The notes under the pieces: generated by a model | Database searches by the model: none | What the model saw: only the letters and a program-made list of their open reading frames with translations | Told to the model about the DNA's origin: nothing | Shown: piece by piece, positions 1 through 12,293 of the stretch | How positions within the stretch are numbered: the first letter of the stretch is position 1 | Layout of the letters: each line of letters starts with the position of its first letter | Assembly (NCBI RefSeq): GCF_910592395.1 | Contig: NC_088321.1 | Span: 11,720,001 to 11,784,000 of the forward strand | Direction of reading: 5' to 3' | Origin: Lineus longissimus | Lineage: Eukaryota > Nemertea > Pilidiophora > Heteronemertea > Lineidae | Length of the DNA stretch: 64,000 nucleotides | Made by a program: the position numbers and the translations under genes

Positions 1-287
1 ACAAAAACACAGCATGTAACAGTTTTAGGAAATTCACCATGTATTTTTTTTAGAAAAAGAGAGATGTATTGTAGAATGCGAACAATGCATTTGCAATCAA
101 TGGCGTGGAAAATCTCAGGTCAAGCCTGATGAATGTACATCCAATAAAGTCGTACCCTTTCATTCTTAATCAAGAATTCTTGATGTGTAGCTGACAACTT
201 TCACTGGGCTAATTCTGCCCAGTCATGACTCAAAGACCAACATTTCAGAAAATCTGTCTCCACCCTCTTATCATTTCTCTCTCCCAG

Positions 288-436
288 CTCAAGAGTGCTT
301 GACCAGCAGTCCTTATGATACTGTTGCAACAACATTACCCATCAAATTTGCCCTTCTGTCCCGTCTGCTGGGTTTTCTAAGGCGTCGGCTGGTTGAACAG
401 AGGAAGAGGCAACAGCGGACTGAAAAAAGATATTGA
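288..436 (+). CDS. Possible terminal exon, unknown protein (partial)
   Basis: The frame encodes about 49 residues and ends at TGA 434-436. It is preceded by a pyrimidine-rich tract and CAG at 285-287, which makes a good splice acceptor, so this could be the last exon of a plus-strand gene starting left of the window. The C-terminus is very basic, with LRRRLVEQRKRQQRTEKRY following the hydrophobic KFALLSRLLGF. The frame stays open back to 191, upstream of the acceptor. I recognise no family. A chance frame is the main alternative, and no polyadenylation signal convinced me. Confidence 0.25.
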
Positions 437-1059
437 TGGAGAATCAGGTTTGGCTTAGAATCCCTCATTGCCAAGGAGATGGGAGCCAGAATGGCATCAA
501 GGTTTTCAGCTTAGTCCCTCCTCTCTCATCAGTGACCTTCTTACATGCAAGTCAGTCGCTGCAGGCAGAATTAACCAATATTCACTTTGGCTTGCCCCGA
601 ATCTTCTCCCTTTTTTTTCATTCAACTCACCTCTGTATCCATGGGTGCTGGTTCTACTTCTCGTTCTACATTTGCCACAGGTACTCGATGTTTAGCCTCA
701 CATCCTTTACACAGAGCTGAAAAGGCACCAGATTATGGGGGTAATGATAATATGATGTGCAATATAATAGTGTGAGGACATGATGATGATGATAGACTTG
801 TTTTGATAATGCGACCGGCCATGCTGATTTTGTACGGCAGTGAAGCATCACCTCCAGTGGCACTGGCAGGGAATCATAACTGGGACTTCCTGATCACCAA
901 GCCAAGGCTCCAATCAACTTTCTAGGAAGAACACAAGTGAAGTGGTAAATCGTTATCACTCAGTTGGTTTTGCACCAAAGTTAGGTTTAGTCAGAGTGGG
1001 TATCATTACAGGCCTACTGCTTCTTTTCTACTTCAGTGATTTTGAGACTGATCCCTTAC

Positions 1060-1891
1060 CTGAGCCAACTGGGACAAAAACTCCCCACTTGATGTATATT
1101 TCCCGAGACATCACTCGATGAACTGAACCACCATCTTTTCTGAGCTTCCGACTTGTTTTAGAGGGTTGATGAAGTGGGTGCTGGCATCTCCTTTGCTGAT
1201 TCCATGATAAACTCAACTTGTATCGGTGGTTCGGGCATATTGTGGTGTCCAGAACTGGAGAACTCATATCAAACACGCCAGCACGAAGTGCTATGAGCTC
1301 CCATTCACTTTTGACTTGACTGGCTTTCCTGGAGGACATCCAACGCATCAAATGGGAGTGCACGTCCTTCTTACATTGTTTCAAGGGGATCACACTCTTG
1401 TCATTGGGGTATGAAGCGTCAGTACCACACTCGATATCCTTGGATATGACAGCAAATCCACATTTCAACTGTGATTTTTCAGGTTCCATTTTCAATTGAC
1501 TATCACACAATGTACACGTGCATGTACACAATGCATTGTAACTGTAACTGTTGTTGTTGTTGTCGTTGCTGGTGATCGTTTCCGCCAAGACCGCTAAGCC
1601 TCCACAGGGGTAATAAAGGCCTCTAGGTTGTTTGAGGGAGTGTGTGGGAGGGGCAAGGGAGAGGGGGGTTCACTAACATCTAAAAATGTAATTTTATTTG
1701 GAAAGCATGTGTATTTCGTCAGTTTTCTGAGGGAATGGGCAAAAAATGGGCACCAGTGAGAAGGGCGCGACTCGACCCCCTCACCGGAAAACCGTAAGGG
1801 CGGCCGGATTTTTTTCTTTTGCAAATTAAAAAACAGCATTCTGACTTCCTTACCTGGAAGTGGCATCACCTAAAAAACTGCAGTGTTGGAG
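1060..1891 (-). CDS. Partial gene: Cys/His-rich uncharacterised protein, two exons
   Basis: Proposed exon 1 runs 1891-1854 (38 bp). It sits between acceptor CTCTCCTTTAG and donor CCAG|GTAAGG. Exon 2 runs 1622-1060 (563 bp), behind a long pyrimidine tract ending CCTAG and before donor TCAG|GTAAGGG. The two exons join in frame without a stop. Exon 2 encodes an Asn-run low-complexity stretch, a cluster of cysteines (CTCTCTLCD), then SEWELIALRAGVFD, ICPNHRYKLSLSW, CQHPLH, MSREI and VPVGSG. That order of Cys/His motifs ending in VPVGSG resembles, from memory only, uncharacterised proteins repeated in cnidarian, molluscan and amphioxus genomes, where a further Cys-rich stretch follows VPVGSG. The GG codon is split by the phase-1 donor, which fits continuation in another exon to the left. 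I did not find that exon. The Cys/His spacing suggests metal binding, but function is unknown. The start exon is also missing, so the model is partial. The frame has no ATG of its own before the cysteines. Confidence 0.45.
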
Positions 1892-2476
1892 CTAAAGGAG
1901 AGTTAAAATTGCCTTTTTACTGAAATTTGAGATTGCATTGTTTTTGGGACGTACTGTACCTGTCATTAAAATGTACCTGGGGCAAAACAAAAGGCATGAA
2001 AAGGTAGCTCAGATCATGTACTTTCAATTTCAATAGGCGGTGTTTAGTGATAATTCTGTTTGATGCACGAAAATTGACAAAAGACTTAGCCTATTTTGAG
2101 GGATAATGCATGTTTTTTTAAAAGGAAAATGAGTAGGAAATGGTTAACAGCCGTACCCCAAAACTGTGGGGTTATTTTCGAAACCAATCCACCAGCCTTC
2201 ATACTACCCTAGGACAGGTCTGTGGTAGAAATTACAACTAGATCTGTTGACCCCCCACCTTGCCACCATTTGCATGATCCTGCATGGTGGTATCATGGAC
2301 TGACACTTAACAAATTTCATCAATTGAATGTGACGTCACGAATACTATAGAAGGTAGATAACTTGCATAATTTACGACGAAGTGTGTTCTCACTACTTGA
2401 CCTAATCGCCTATCAGCCCTGCATGGGTATCAGCCTTGTTTACGCAGAGAGGTTTTATACACAGACTCCCTGTTCC

Positions 2477-2569
2477 CGCCTTAGGTTTTTACCGTGCCAA
2501 TAAAAACTCCCTTTTTCCATAAGAGTTTCCAAGCGACCCTCCCTTTTAGATTTTTACGCGCCAATCAAG
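2477..2569 (+). repeat. Short tandem duplication, about 66-bp period
   Basis: CCTTAGGTTTTTACCGTGCC at 2480 recurs in diverged form as CTTTTAGATTTTTACGCGCC near 2543, each followed by an AAT-rich stretch. Both halves contain a CCAAT-like GCCAAT, so a regulatory role is possible but unsupported. Confidence 0.35.
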
Positions 2570-2965
2570 TAAACAAAAAAAGCACAACGCTGACCAGTGT
2601 AGCTAGCAGTGCATTTATACGAAGGTTGCCAACAAGTTCCCGCGGATTAATATTTGAAGGAGTAATTGATTGGCTGAAACACACCACGTGTTGTAATGAG
2701 CTTTCCCAAGGATAGTTTGAATTAGAACGTCTGTGAAAAGTGCTTAATCGAAGCAGATCTGCAGGACTGGTATAGACGGATGAATACTGCCCCTAATACA
2801 CTGCTGCTGCGGCTACTAAATTTCCCACAAATGATTTCACCAGAACAAAGGCACCATCCCCATCCATGTGCATACTTCATGCACAGTGACAGTATCAATG
2901 TATCAACCATAGCTAATGCTCCCTGGCTATCTACCTGCCCAAACACCGGCAATAAATCCCAAAGG

Positions 2966-3055
2966 GATTAGGCAGGCGCAATTTTCTCGAGAGATTACCC
3001 TGAGGCGATTAGTGGGAGTAGTGATGGACATAGCCTTGTGTTGGAATTGTCATGT
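2966..3055 (+). repeat. Dispersed repeat R1, copy 1
   Basis: The block beginning GCGCAATTTTCTCGAGAGAT, followed by GAGGCGATTA, GTGATGGACA and TTGTGTTG, recurs in the same order and orientation at 4949-5035. Only these two copies were seen. I could not identify terminal repeats or a coding remnant. Confidence 0.6.
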
Positions 3056-3588
3056 ACATTAGATACGTACGGCGAAAGGTGATACATGTAGTGGAAAGAG
3101 TTACGTGTAGGAGCATGTGTTTTATAAATAACCTGTTCGATTGATTGCGCCGCGCCCTCACGTGTAACCGCCAAAAGCTTTCGTTTACCTATGTGTCGTC
3201 ATATATAACTAGCGCCTGTGGCGCCTTACCGAAGTAACCGATTCCCAAAGCAGGCAACTTCGGAATAAAGCGGTCGCCGAATGTCATTTTTTTTTAAAGA
3301 TACAGATAATAGTTGCAACCCGATACGAGAAAATCGGTTCTACCCCGTACATGTCGCTGAAATGTGACGAGAAATGGAAGTACGCTTGTTACAAGTGTGG
3401 CTGTTGAACTGCGAGTAGAACATCAAGGCTGGATGAATGGTCTTAGTTTTTACGATTTTTATCCCTAAAAACCGCAAAATCCAATAATCCTCTGCTGTGA
3501 AGAGTGTACTCACACGGGCAGGCGTGGCATTTATCATAACGTCGCCTCCTCGATCTGCGGCGCATGCTTTTAACATTTTGGATTAAGG

Positions 3589-3753
3589 AATTGAACCCGA
3601 GGCGGAGGACCTTGGTTGAGTTACCAAGACACTCTCGGGTGGAGCTAAAATACAGTCCAAACCCGAGCCGACAGGCGAGGGTTTGGACGAAATTTTAGCT
3701 CCACCCGAGAGTGTCTTGGTAACTCAACCAAGGTCCGAAGCCGAGGGTTCAAT
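3589..3753. mobile_element. Foldback element, near-complete palindrome (copy 1)
   Basis: The arm at 3589-3651 (ATTGAACCCGAGGCGGAGG onwards) is the reverse complement of 3691-3753, with a few mismatches near the outer end. An inner stem TCCAAACCC/GGGTTTGGA at 3656-3687 extends the pairing almost to the centre. The sequence right of it, CAATTTCTATTCTAAAA, also follows the related element at 30.0 kb. The arms look like a foldback-type non-autonomous DNA transposon. No target-site duplication was found and no transposase is encoded. Confidence 0.75.
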
Positions 3754-4823
3754 TTCTATTCTAAAATACCTCAAACTTAAAAAGATAGGCCACGAAATAA
3801 CTTGAATATGTGCGAATTTGGCAAATTCCATCCATCGCCTGCCCGGAGCGCCGGTAGCGCCGTTGTTTACATTATGTTACGGCAGCCCGTATAGGAAGTC
3901 CGGATCGGCTCGCTCAAGTGACGCTAAAATCCGCGCAAATGGGCTATTTGGAGCGTTTTTCTCAGCAAATATGTGTAGTGCTCATTAAAAAACTTAGGGT
4001 GGTTGATGCTTCCTTGGCTGATTTGTGTTTGAAGCAGTGTTTTGAGAGCCTCAAACTTCTGAAGTGAGCTGTGTGCATGGTTCCACATTTTAGTGCAACC
4101 CGAGGGAACTTTGGTAGAGCATCTTGGTTGCGTGTCCAAAACACTCCACTCTCAGAACGAGGCTTATGCATTTTCCATTTAAAAGTTGACTTTACGGTAC
4201 CAAGGTATTTTAGAATGAGCGCTAGACAATGCGCGGCGGGAGTAAATTGAAACACGTTTTTACTGAGCATAGAGTAAGTTAATTGCGAAAGAGATGAGAG
4301 TGTCAAAGACCAACAATCAATACATTTTAAACAAGCTGTCATGTCGATGGGTTTGAAGAATTCCGAGGTGTCACTCTTTCGAGACACTTTTGCCCAAAGC
4401 TAGGAAGGAAGTCGGATATCATACAAGTTTCAGTATAAAATCATATCGCAGTGTAGTCTTCTATGCTTCCTTAAGCTGTTGCCACATTTTTCAAGGGAAT
4501 GTGTATGATACACTTTGGCAAATCCCAATCGGCGTCTACCTGGCCTCCCGCAGACGCCCACTTTGTCCACGGAGGAGTGGCTATCTCATTCGTGCAAGAC
4601 CAACAAGACTCCGGAAAAGTTCCAACAGGGCCGTGTGTATCATTAGATTGTAATGAGGCGTATCTGATAACAAACTCAATAAGTGGCTAGTGAACAAATC
4701 TGGAGTTTTGCAGCACTTGCGACATTTGCAATAATAAATGCCCGTTATTTTGTTCCCATATTTGTCAGAGGCACCCTCTATCTGTTGGATCAGCGCACCT
4801 AGGGTATTGTGATAAAGTGTTCG

Positions 4824-4858
4824 AGCGAGGCTGTTATATTCAATATAACAGCCTCGCT
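4824..4858. repeat. Perfect 17-bp-arm palindrome
   Basis: AGCGAGGCTGTTATATT at 4824-4840, one C, then its exact reverse complement at 4842-4858. The stem with a one-base spacer would form a cruciform, or a hairpin in RNA. No U-run follows, so it is not terminator-like, and it is not obviously part of a larger element. Confidence 0.85.
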
Positions 4859-4948
4859 AATCAGTGTCCTGCATTCCACGTCGAATTGAACCAATAACAT
4901 TCGCCACACTCAAACACGATGAAAAAATCCTAGCCAGGGATTAGAATA

Positions 4949-5035
4949 GTGCAATTTTCTCGGGAGATTACCCCCGAGGCGATTATCCAGGGCAGTGATG
5001 GACACGGATTTGTGTTGAAGTATCGACAGGACAAG
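4949..5035 (+). repeat. Dispersed repeat R1, copy 2
   Basis: Second copy of the block at 2966-3055. It shares GTGCAATTTTCTCGGGAGAT, GAGGCGATTA, CAGTGATGGACA and TTGTGTTGAA in order. Divergence is modest, so both are old copies of one sequence or a local duplication of about 2 kb period. Confidence 0.6.
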
Positions 5036-5099
5036 TGATAGAAGGGAACCTGCGTTAGAGATGGCATTTCCATTAGCGAAGAGTGGCAGTGTTTGCAGA

Positions 5100-6900
5100 T
5101 AGCTTTAAAGGCCTCCTCCACTCGTTCCAAAAATTTGAAAAATAAACTTGAATAAGAAAAGAATTACAATTGTTCAAAGGCCCACTACATATACAGGTTT
5201 CATCAATGCCGTTGTGTAGACAAAAAAAATACTATAAATGCCGGTTTAGCGAAAAATCTAACTGTTTTACGGCATTTTTTCATTTCTATTCATGTAATCC
5301 AAATACACAAGGAACCCGAATGACGTAGGCTTGCTTTTAAGGACGTTGAGAAAGTGTCGATATTCGCTCGATTGCTGCGCTATTGCCAAGGTGTATAGCA
5401 CCGTGTGCATTGGTTGATTTCATTGATGAAAAAAAAGTCGTGAATACCAACATATGGTGATCGTACGATAAGAAGCTTGCCTTTAAAAGAAGCTATAATT
5501 GCTAGAGAAGTTCTACCACGGCATCGATGCGGTTGATAAAAAAACGAGAAAATGGGAATCGCCATGGTTTTTTTTTATTTTCTTTTGAATCTCCATTATG
5601 AAGGAGAAGCCGGCGCCTGTACCACGCCCCGACACAAGTGCTAACGGACTAAAAATGTTCTATGTAGATCGTGCCCACAAGGTTTTTTTTGATTTGTCAA
5701 TAATCGGTTGTATGTTTTCAATAAATACAAGTGTATTTGTGATCGATCACCTTCAGACTTTAACAACTAGTAATCATGAAATTGGGGGAAGGGGGGGGGG
5801 GTCTTTCTAGCAAACGTTCAGATTAGGGTTTTTGGATGGAAAAGATGAGCATTACAATGTTAAAATGAATCAGATATGTATAGGATCCGATGACATTTTT
5901 TTCGATCTGGGTTTCCACGAAAATTAAGTAGTAATGCGCTCGGAATCGAAGTATTCCGGGATGACGTTAAGCTTTAGATAACTATTTGTTGAGAACGGGT
6001 TGTATACAAATCTGATCGAATTTGATTTTTTTTACGCCCAAATTTAATCGGAGGAAGTTGCAGTTGTTCGATAGACAGTGTAATAATGGTAAATGGCAGA
6101 ATCGGCTTTTACCAAGGAATAGCGGTACAGCCTCGTCGGAGAAAAGAGCTTTAGCGAAACATGACTTCTGGGGCGTTTAGCAGCAGCCATCACATAAGAA
6201 ATCACCACTCAACACAAATCCATGTCTAGTGGACCTGGCAATTGCCTGCGAATAATCGCCTGCGGGGAATTCTTTGTCGCATATGGCTTTGTCTTATTCG
6301 CGTGTTGTGAACACGCCAGATTGATAACATCGGCTGTTTGCTGTGGTGCTAACATAATGAATGTATAAAGTGCTTTATTAGAGTTCCAAGGGATATCATG
6401 ATACGACGATTGCAAATTTCCACGCCTCATTGGACAAGCGATGTCATGTGACCGGTCCATGATATTAAAAACAACGAATGATGTTGACTCTGGCGTTACG
6501 TTCGGTGGCATCATCATTATTTTTGGACCGCTCACGGGTTAGACAGGTGCACTGAACCTTCATAAATCTTTAATTTTCTGCATTGGTGGCTGTCATTCAA
6601 AAAAAGGAAAGAAGCACTTTTTCCTAAGTCAATTCTTTTTGCTCCTCGCTGTGATATTAACATCGGCCTCCGGCCTGGTGCGATGAAACATTTCTCGGCG
6701 CAGAAATATCTACAACGTTTACTTATATTACCCTCCACAAAAAGCTATTCTCTGATAAATGTTATGCAGACAAGGGCATTATTAAGGGCATAATTAAAAG
6801 GTCGTCGGTTGCCCAGTCACATTCTTCAGACTACAGACTAAAGTCTTCAGACATCGATGTGCACATAGAAAGGAAAAAAAATCACAAAAAAATTGACTGA
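5100..6900. other. No gene or repeat recognised
   Basis: Only short open frames occur. The longest is a 108-codon minus frame at 6209-6535 beginning at GTG, with no recognisable domain. A run of five G, two A, then eleven G lies at 5784-5801 and could form a G-quadruplex. A short hairpin (AAATGCCG/CGGCATTT) lies near 5236-5271. Confidence 0.5.
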
Positions 6901-6997
6901 AAAGTACCTCTCTTTAATACTGATACTGATTGTTCACGTCGCGCTATCCGTGCGCCTGCGAAACCACCCTAATCAAGCACCATCAGCGTGACGTTGT

Positions 6998-7245
6998 AAA
7001 AATCGATATCCTAACCAAGTCGTCACAGGGTAGATCCATGCCTCCAGGAAGTGCCTTACTAGTGCATTGTTCCACATCGAAACGATCGACGCATGGAGAG
7101 CTGACCCGGGTCAAATCGGAGTCGACAAGGGAAAAACGGAAGCGTGATAATTCAGTCAAATTTTGATTTTCTTTTTGTGTGCAATTTGTTGATGGAAACT
7201 ACTTATGAAGAATAAGAGATGACTTGGCAGCCGAGTGCTGGGTTG
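6998..7245 (+). repeat. Dispersed repeat R2, copy 1
   Basis: Similar over roughly 240 bp to 14855-15110 in the same orientation. Shared blocks include CCTTACTAGTGCAT, ACTCGGGTCAA-like (here ACCCGGGTCAAATCGGA), GCGTGATAAT/GCGCGATAAT, GCAATTTGTTGA and GAAACTACT. No terminal inverted repeats were seen, so the mechanism of duplication is unclear. Confidence 0.6.
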
Positions 7246-8792
7246 TATTGCCCTTAGTAATTCCAATGCTCCTTTAATCTGATGTGATTTTGCTTCCGGC
7301 GATAATAAAATAAACGCTCACGAACATTTGGTGAGTTAAAGAACATGCGGTGAAGATGTGTTTTTTATATCTTACCGACATCTAGTAAGAACGATTTAAT
7401 CTCGCCCGTGTATAACATGTTTGAGTGGAAAAAACACTTCCACGATTTTCAACGCAAACATTGATTCACCGTATAATAGAAATCCTTTTGCTAAACGAAG
7501 GTTTTTAAACACACACGAAAACATGGTTCGTGACAACTGTGTCAACAACTTCCAATTGCAGCACCAAAATCAAATATTGGAGAAGACTAAACTAGCAAAT
7601 TATGACTTTTTTCTCTGCCGAAATGTATCGATCAGTTTTTGAAGGGAACTTCAGCCGACGAGATGTAGGAAACCAAATTGAGACCGCTGTTTCGGCTCAT
7701 CGCACGCAACATGGGTGACGCTTTACGAGTTAATCTGACGTACTCAGTATCGTCTCACAAATGGCAGCATTCCGAAATTCATGTCATGTCTACCATGTGC
7801 TAATGACTTCAGGCACGTGCTTGCGAGACTCAGGCCATCACGTTATTATAGCAAATTATCTAGGTCAATCAGCACTTACTGCTGTTACATGTGACTTGCT
7901 TGATGTAAATTTGACCGTCAAAGAAGTGGACAAATTGAATTAGCAAACAATATTTGGATAAAATTATGGCAATCATGTCAAATCATGCTGCTCTCTGAAC
8001 AGGTGAGACAATACCCCCATCTATCAAATATGCATATGGATTTTGAGCGTTTGACGGGAACGGAAGCACTTTGTTTTACCTATATATATTGGTAGAACAA
8101 AATCATATTCGTTCATAATGTTCGTATACAAACATTTTTGTTAACATTAGCGGGTTTATAGCATATTATATGGCTGTATTTTCCTAACTTTTCCCGGAAC
8201 TGTTTGAATTCGGCACCATTATAAGGCTACAGTGATGCTGCCACTAGTGGTAACAGTCAACATGTTCTCTAGAAACCACACGAATTACTTTCAGAACAAA
8301 CGTTTCTCTGTTCTGCCGTCAGATCAGAGACGATTAACCATGCATTCTGTAAATATAAGCAAGGAATGCCAGAAATGAGCTGTACTGTCTAGGAATACTT
8401 ATGCTAGGTATTTAGTTTAGGTATACATGGTTCTCCGTTTTCCCTATGATGCGGGGCAAATGCAGGTTCTCCCGTATGCATGTATGTATGTAAAAAATGT
8501 AACACGGATTTGATAGACATCACGTTTAATAACAGATGCGCGCATGAGGGGAGGCCTGGCCGGATTCCACATCCCTCCAAACCTTGGAGAACCAGAGGCA
8601 GATTTGCGTTACACTGCCACGTTTGTTGTGGACCAACGCGTAAAAGTTTGACCTCGTGAATGCATGCGTGAACAGTATATCATTTTTCCTACCAACTGTG
8701 TTTTCAATCTTTTCGGGAAAATGCGACTTTAATGAGGGCGCGCTTCAGCGGCGTCTCGGACACGCTTCCGACAGACAAATTTTACGTATGCT

Positions 8793-8964
8793 GCCGGTGT
8801 AGAAGTTTAAAATGTCCTAGGATAAAATGTCCGGGAACAAAGGATTCTATTATGCGCTTCAATCTCTGAGCTATTGACTGTCAGGGTCTCTATAGAACCA
8901 TATTGCAGAATACAATAGGGCCGGACACTTTTTCCAGGGGGACACTTTTTACTTTTACACCGGC
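8793..8964 (+). mobile_element. MITE family M1, copy A (172 bp)
   Basis: It begins GCCGGTGTAGAAGTTTAAAA and ends with the imperfect inverse (ACTTTTTACTTTTACACCGGC), giving terminal inverted repeats of about 25 bp. The internal GCTTCAATCTCTGAGCTATT and GCAGAATACAATAGGGCCG are shared with copies B and D, and in reverse with copy C. It has no coding capacity. Reverse-strand frames through it are by-products. No clear target-site duplication was visible, so the superfamily is undetermined. Confidence 0.85.
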
Positions 8965-9559
8965 ATGTCCTCTTCATATTCGACAATAAGTTTTCCTTTG
9001 CCTTCATTACGTCGCCTCACGTTAGTTTTCCCAACGCGTTCGCCGGATCGCAGTCTGGCTGAGTCTGATATCGAACACAGTTCACACACATTTTTGTTGC
9101 AAGCAGCTGCGATGATCACCGCAAACGTGATATTTCTGTCGCATGCGATTATAAATGCCGGCTGGACATCATTCTGGTATTCTGACCAATCACTGGTAAT
9201 CGACACCATTTCTTCAATAAGCGGCAAAGATAAGATTACACACTGCGGTCCTATGCTCTGGATTGGCCTGAGCGTTATAGCAAGGCTAAATTATGACTGC
9301 CTCATTGTTGAAAAGAAGCTTGACATACAACATGCTGAACTGGTCGTTTGAAACCGAGAATAAAGTAACTTGCTGTGTTATACAAAGCGTTGGTATTGGT
9401 GAAATTCATTACGTTTTTTTCGGAATTGATACAAGTCCTCAACGGAGAAAGTGGTTGTTTTACAACTCAATACTCAACTCATTTGGCTGAAAGAGGTTGT
9501 GGCAAATCCGCACTTGAACCTAGGCCTCCCCCATCATGAATTATTGCTCGGACATGTCT

Positions 9560-11500
9560 ATATGAGATTCAAGAGGTCTCAAGTACTCCTCGGCGAACAT
9601 AAATCGGACGCCAAATATGCCAAGGGTGCTTGATGTCTGCGGAGGAGTCAATCGCGATCCGTCAAATACACCACTCTCACATGTAGCCAGCCTGCCGCCT
9701 AATCAGAGGGCTTAGAAGCAACCATAGAACACGGCAAGGAATAAGACTTGGACAGGGGGCGGGGGGAGGGGTAATTGACATCAAAGAAACAAACTTAAAG
9801 TTATCAGGTTGACCACGAAGTGTTCTTTTGGACATCTTACCAGCATCTGTCTTGTTTGTGGTCATGCCTCAGGTCAAAGAGTCTCAAAGAAGTAGTGTGA
9901 CGAATTGTAAGCTACAGCGGGTATGAAAAATTATCATTTTCGACTTTGGCGTGACCGCCATCAAGGGTTCTTTTTGGATAGCATATAGCCCTGTTCATCG
10001 CAGACGCGCGCAAAGTGTAGTCTTGGTGAGGTGCGGCTAGTTGACTATCAATTAGTAATGAAGAAAAATCTGATTTACACCTAATATCAAAATGACATGT
10101 CCACTAGAGGCTCAGGGATCTTGAGCAGTACTTGCTGGTGAACAAAGTCGTATGCCAAACATATACTGCCGTGAGGATTTGATCAACACGGTGGTGTGAC
10201 GAATTGGCCCCTCATCAGGCTTGTCGCTGGTCTGCTACATTCGGGAGCGAGAGCCAGAACACACTCATTGGAAATTACGAGAAGTCGCCGTGGGTTTTGC
10301 TCTCAAGAGAGCCGCCAATAAAACAAATTCTTGTCACCGTATTCTCATGGCCGAAAAGGCCTTCAAAAATTTTAACAAATATGCAATACCTTGTTTAAGT
10401 TCTTGCCAACTAATTAGTTAAGTCGCAGTCCGAACGTTCTTTTACAAATGTGTCGACTTTGATAACGTCTCCCATAAACATAAGAAGTGTGCCGCCCCCG
10501 ATTTCAAGAAAACCTGCAAGAATCAGCTACCTGATTTGACCGAATTTTCAGCCGAAAGGGGTATAACATCCAATATAGATCCGATGTTACGGTTATAATT
10601 TCAATTCCAAAACGCATCCTGAACTGTTCATAATGAATGATGACTGTTCATAATAAATAATTAAATAACACAGGGGGGGGCATAATTGATTTACAAAGCC
10701 CTTCTGCACTCAGCAAGCGTAACCTGATCAATATTCACTTTGCAAATAATAGTTTGGGATACCAAAGCATTTTTGGAGTCCAAGTGTAGGCCGTTACAGT
10801 ATTGACAATCTGACCCGAGTAAGGGACTGCACTACACGATATTTCGGGGGCTCTGCAGAAAATTGTTTCGTTTTTTGCATCCAATCCATTGGTAATGGTA
10901 TTTTCCATGGTAGTGCAAAATACTGCCCAGTTTTTGCTCTCTAGAGGACGTAAAGTACAGAGGTAAGATCCCAACTGTCCAGTATTTTTTCAGCATCCTT
11001 TTTTTCAGTCGTTATTGCACTGTTCCAGCGTGGAACCTAAGTATGAGAACATAATATGCAATATTATTACGCAATAAGCTTTCCTACCGGAAATTAATAA
11101 ACCATTATTGTTTACACGTTATGCGCAATGTCATGTTGATGACAATATCTTGCTTTTTTCTTGCCACGGGCGGTGATCTGTCAAGAATCCAGATATGCAT
11201 CATATGGTTCAATGCCTTATCTGCAAGACAGTAAAAAGCCACAACAATATTAATCTCAAGATATCAGTGCTTATGCATATCGGTTTCTTTCATATGCCAT
11301 CTTCGGGCATTGGTCTGTGATATTTGCGCTTCCGATATGGCCATTTCACCAGAAAGAGTTTATCTCAGGGGCCTCACTAAGATGTACGTCTGTTGCGTGT
11401 TAACCCTCGATTTCGTAGAAAAGATAAATTCCGAGGTGTTGCCAATTTACGGCAAGTGGTATACACATGTTTTTGATCAGAAATACGCAATAAGAACACA
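9560..11500. other. No gene or repeat recognised
   Basis: Short chance frames only. A G-rich stretch at about 9754-9771 (GGGGGCGGGGGGAGGGG) fits a G-quadruplex pattern on the plus strand, and a poly-G run lies near 10672. ACTGTTCATAAT occurs twice near 10620-10650. Nothing else stood out. Confidence 0.45.
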
Positions 11501-11503
11501 TTT

Positions 11504-11687
11504 CCGGTGTAGAAGTAGAAAATATCCCTCTGGAAAATGTGTCCAGCACTATAGTTGTACTCTGACAGATTATGGTATATGGTTTTAAAGAGGGAAATAT
11601 TCCCAATACCCCAGGTATAAACATCGAATTAATGGAATCCTTTCTTCTCCGACATTCTATACTTGACATTTCAAACTTTTACACCGG
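11504..11687 (-). mobile_element. MITE family M1, copy C (inverted, 184 bp)
   Basis: It begins CCGGTGTAGAAGTAGAAAAT and ends TTTCAAACTTTTACACCGG. Its left end matches the reverse complement of the right end of copy A, and its right end (AATGGAATCCTTTC then GACATTTC) matches the reverse complement of the left end of copy A. So it is the same family in the opposite orientation, more diverged internally than A and B. Confidence 0.75.
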
Positions 11688-12293
11688 CAAAAGCTTTTTA
11701 AATGTATGACAGAAAAGAAAATATGGTAAGGATTAAATGGTAGGACTTTTAGTGCCCTTCGTGGGCCCTCTCAGTTGAAAGATGCGCGTCGCCTTCGGTA
11801 TAGGAGTATGTGAAGCTCTTTTGCAATTTCCTTAGTTACCGCGAGCAGATCTCTACTTGAGCTCGAGCACACAGATGTAAATGTCTGCGAGATCATGTCG
11901 TAGAGGTCTTTTGAATCCTGACCATTATGTATAATGGCATTATGATGGCTTAGACTAATAAGACACTGTGTAACTCAGGCCAACAAAATGCATTACACGT
12001 TCATTTTGCGTCACTGTGTAGCATTTATAGACGTTGCGACTCATTCGAATGCTTCGACATGTAAGTCACTGGTGATGGAAATCAAATGCAGTTAGCGTCA
12101 GACGCGCATACTGACACACTCTTTACCATTTATGTCGTTATTTTTAAAATCAATATACATGTAATACTGTTGGTCCTCAACGTTACCCCTACACGCCTCC
12201 ATACAAATAGTACACGTATTAAAGCAGATGTAGAATTAAGTATACAATGGCCTCCTGGGGAAAGCATCCGTCAAAATCCATTAGAATGAATAG

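Noticed and set aside
1594-1869. 91-codon minus-strand frame with RPPLRFSGEGVESRP
   Set aside because: It spans the proposed intron 1853-1623 with strong splice signals at both ends, and it has no recognisable domain. It is better explained as intron read-through.
3962-4387. 141-codon minus frame
   Set aside because: It starts at GTG and overlaps sequence similar to that right of the second foldback copy (30.2 kb), so it is probably repeat-derived.
8807-9007. Cys-rich minus frame with CPPGKSVRPYCIL
   Set aside because: It lies within MITE copy A. The same peptide appears in copy D purely because the DNA is repeated.
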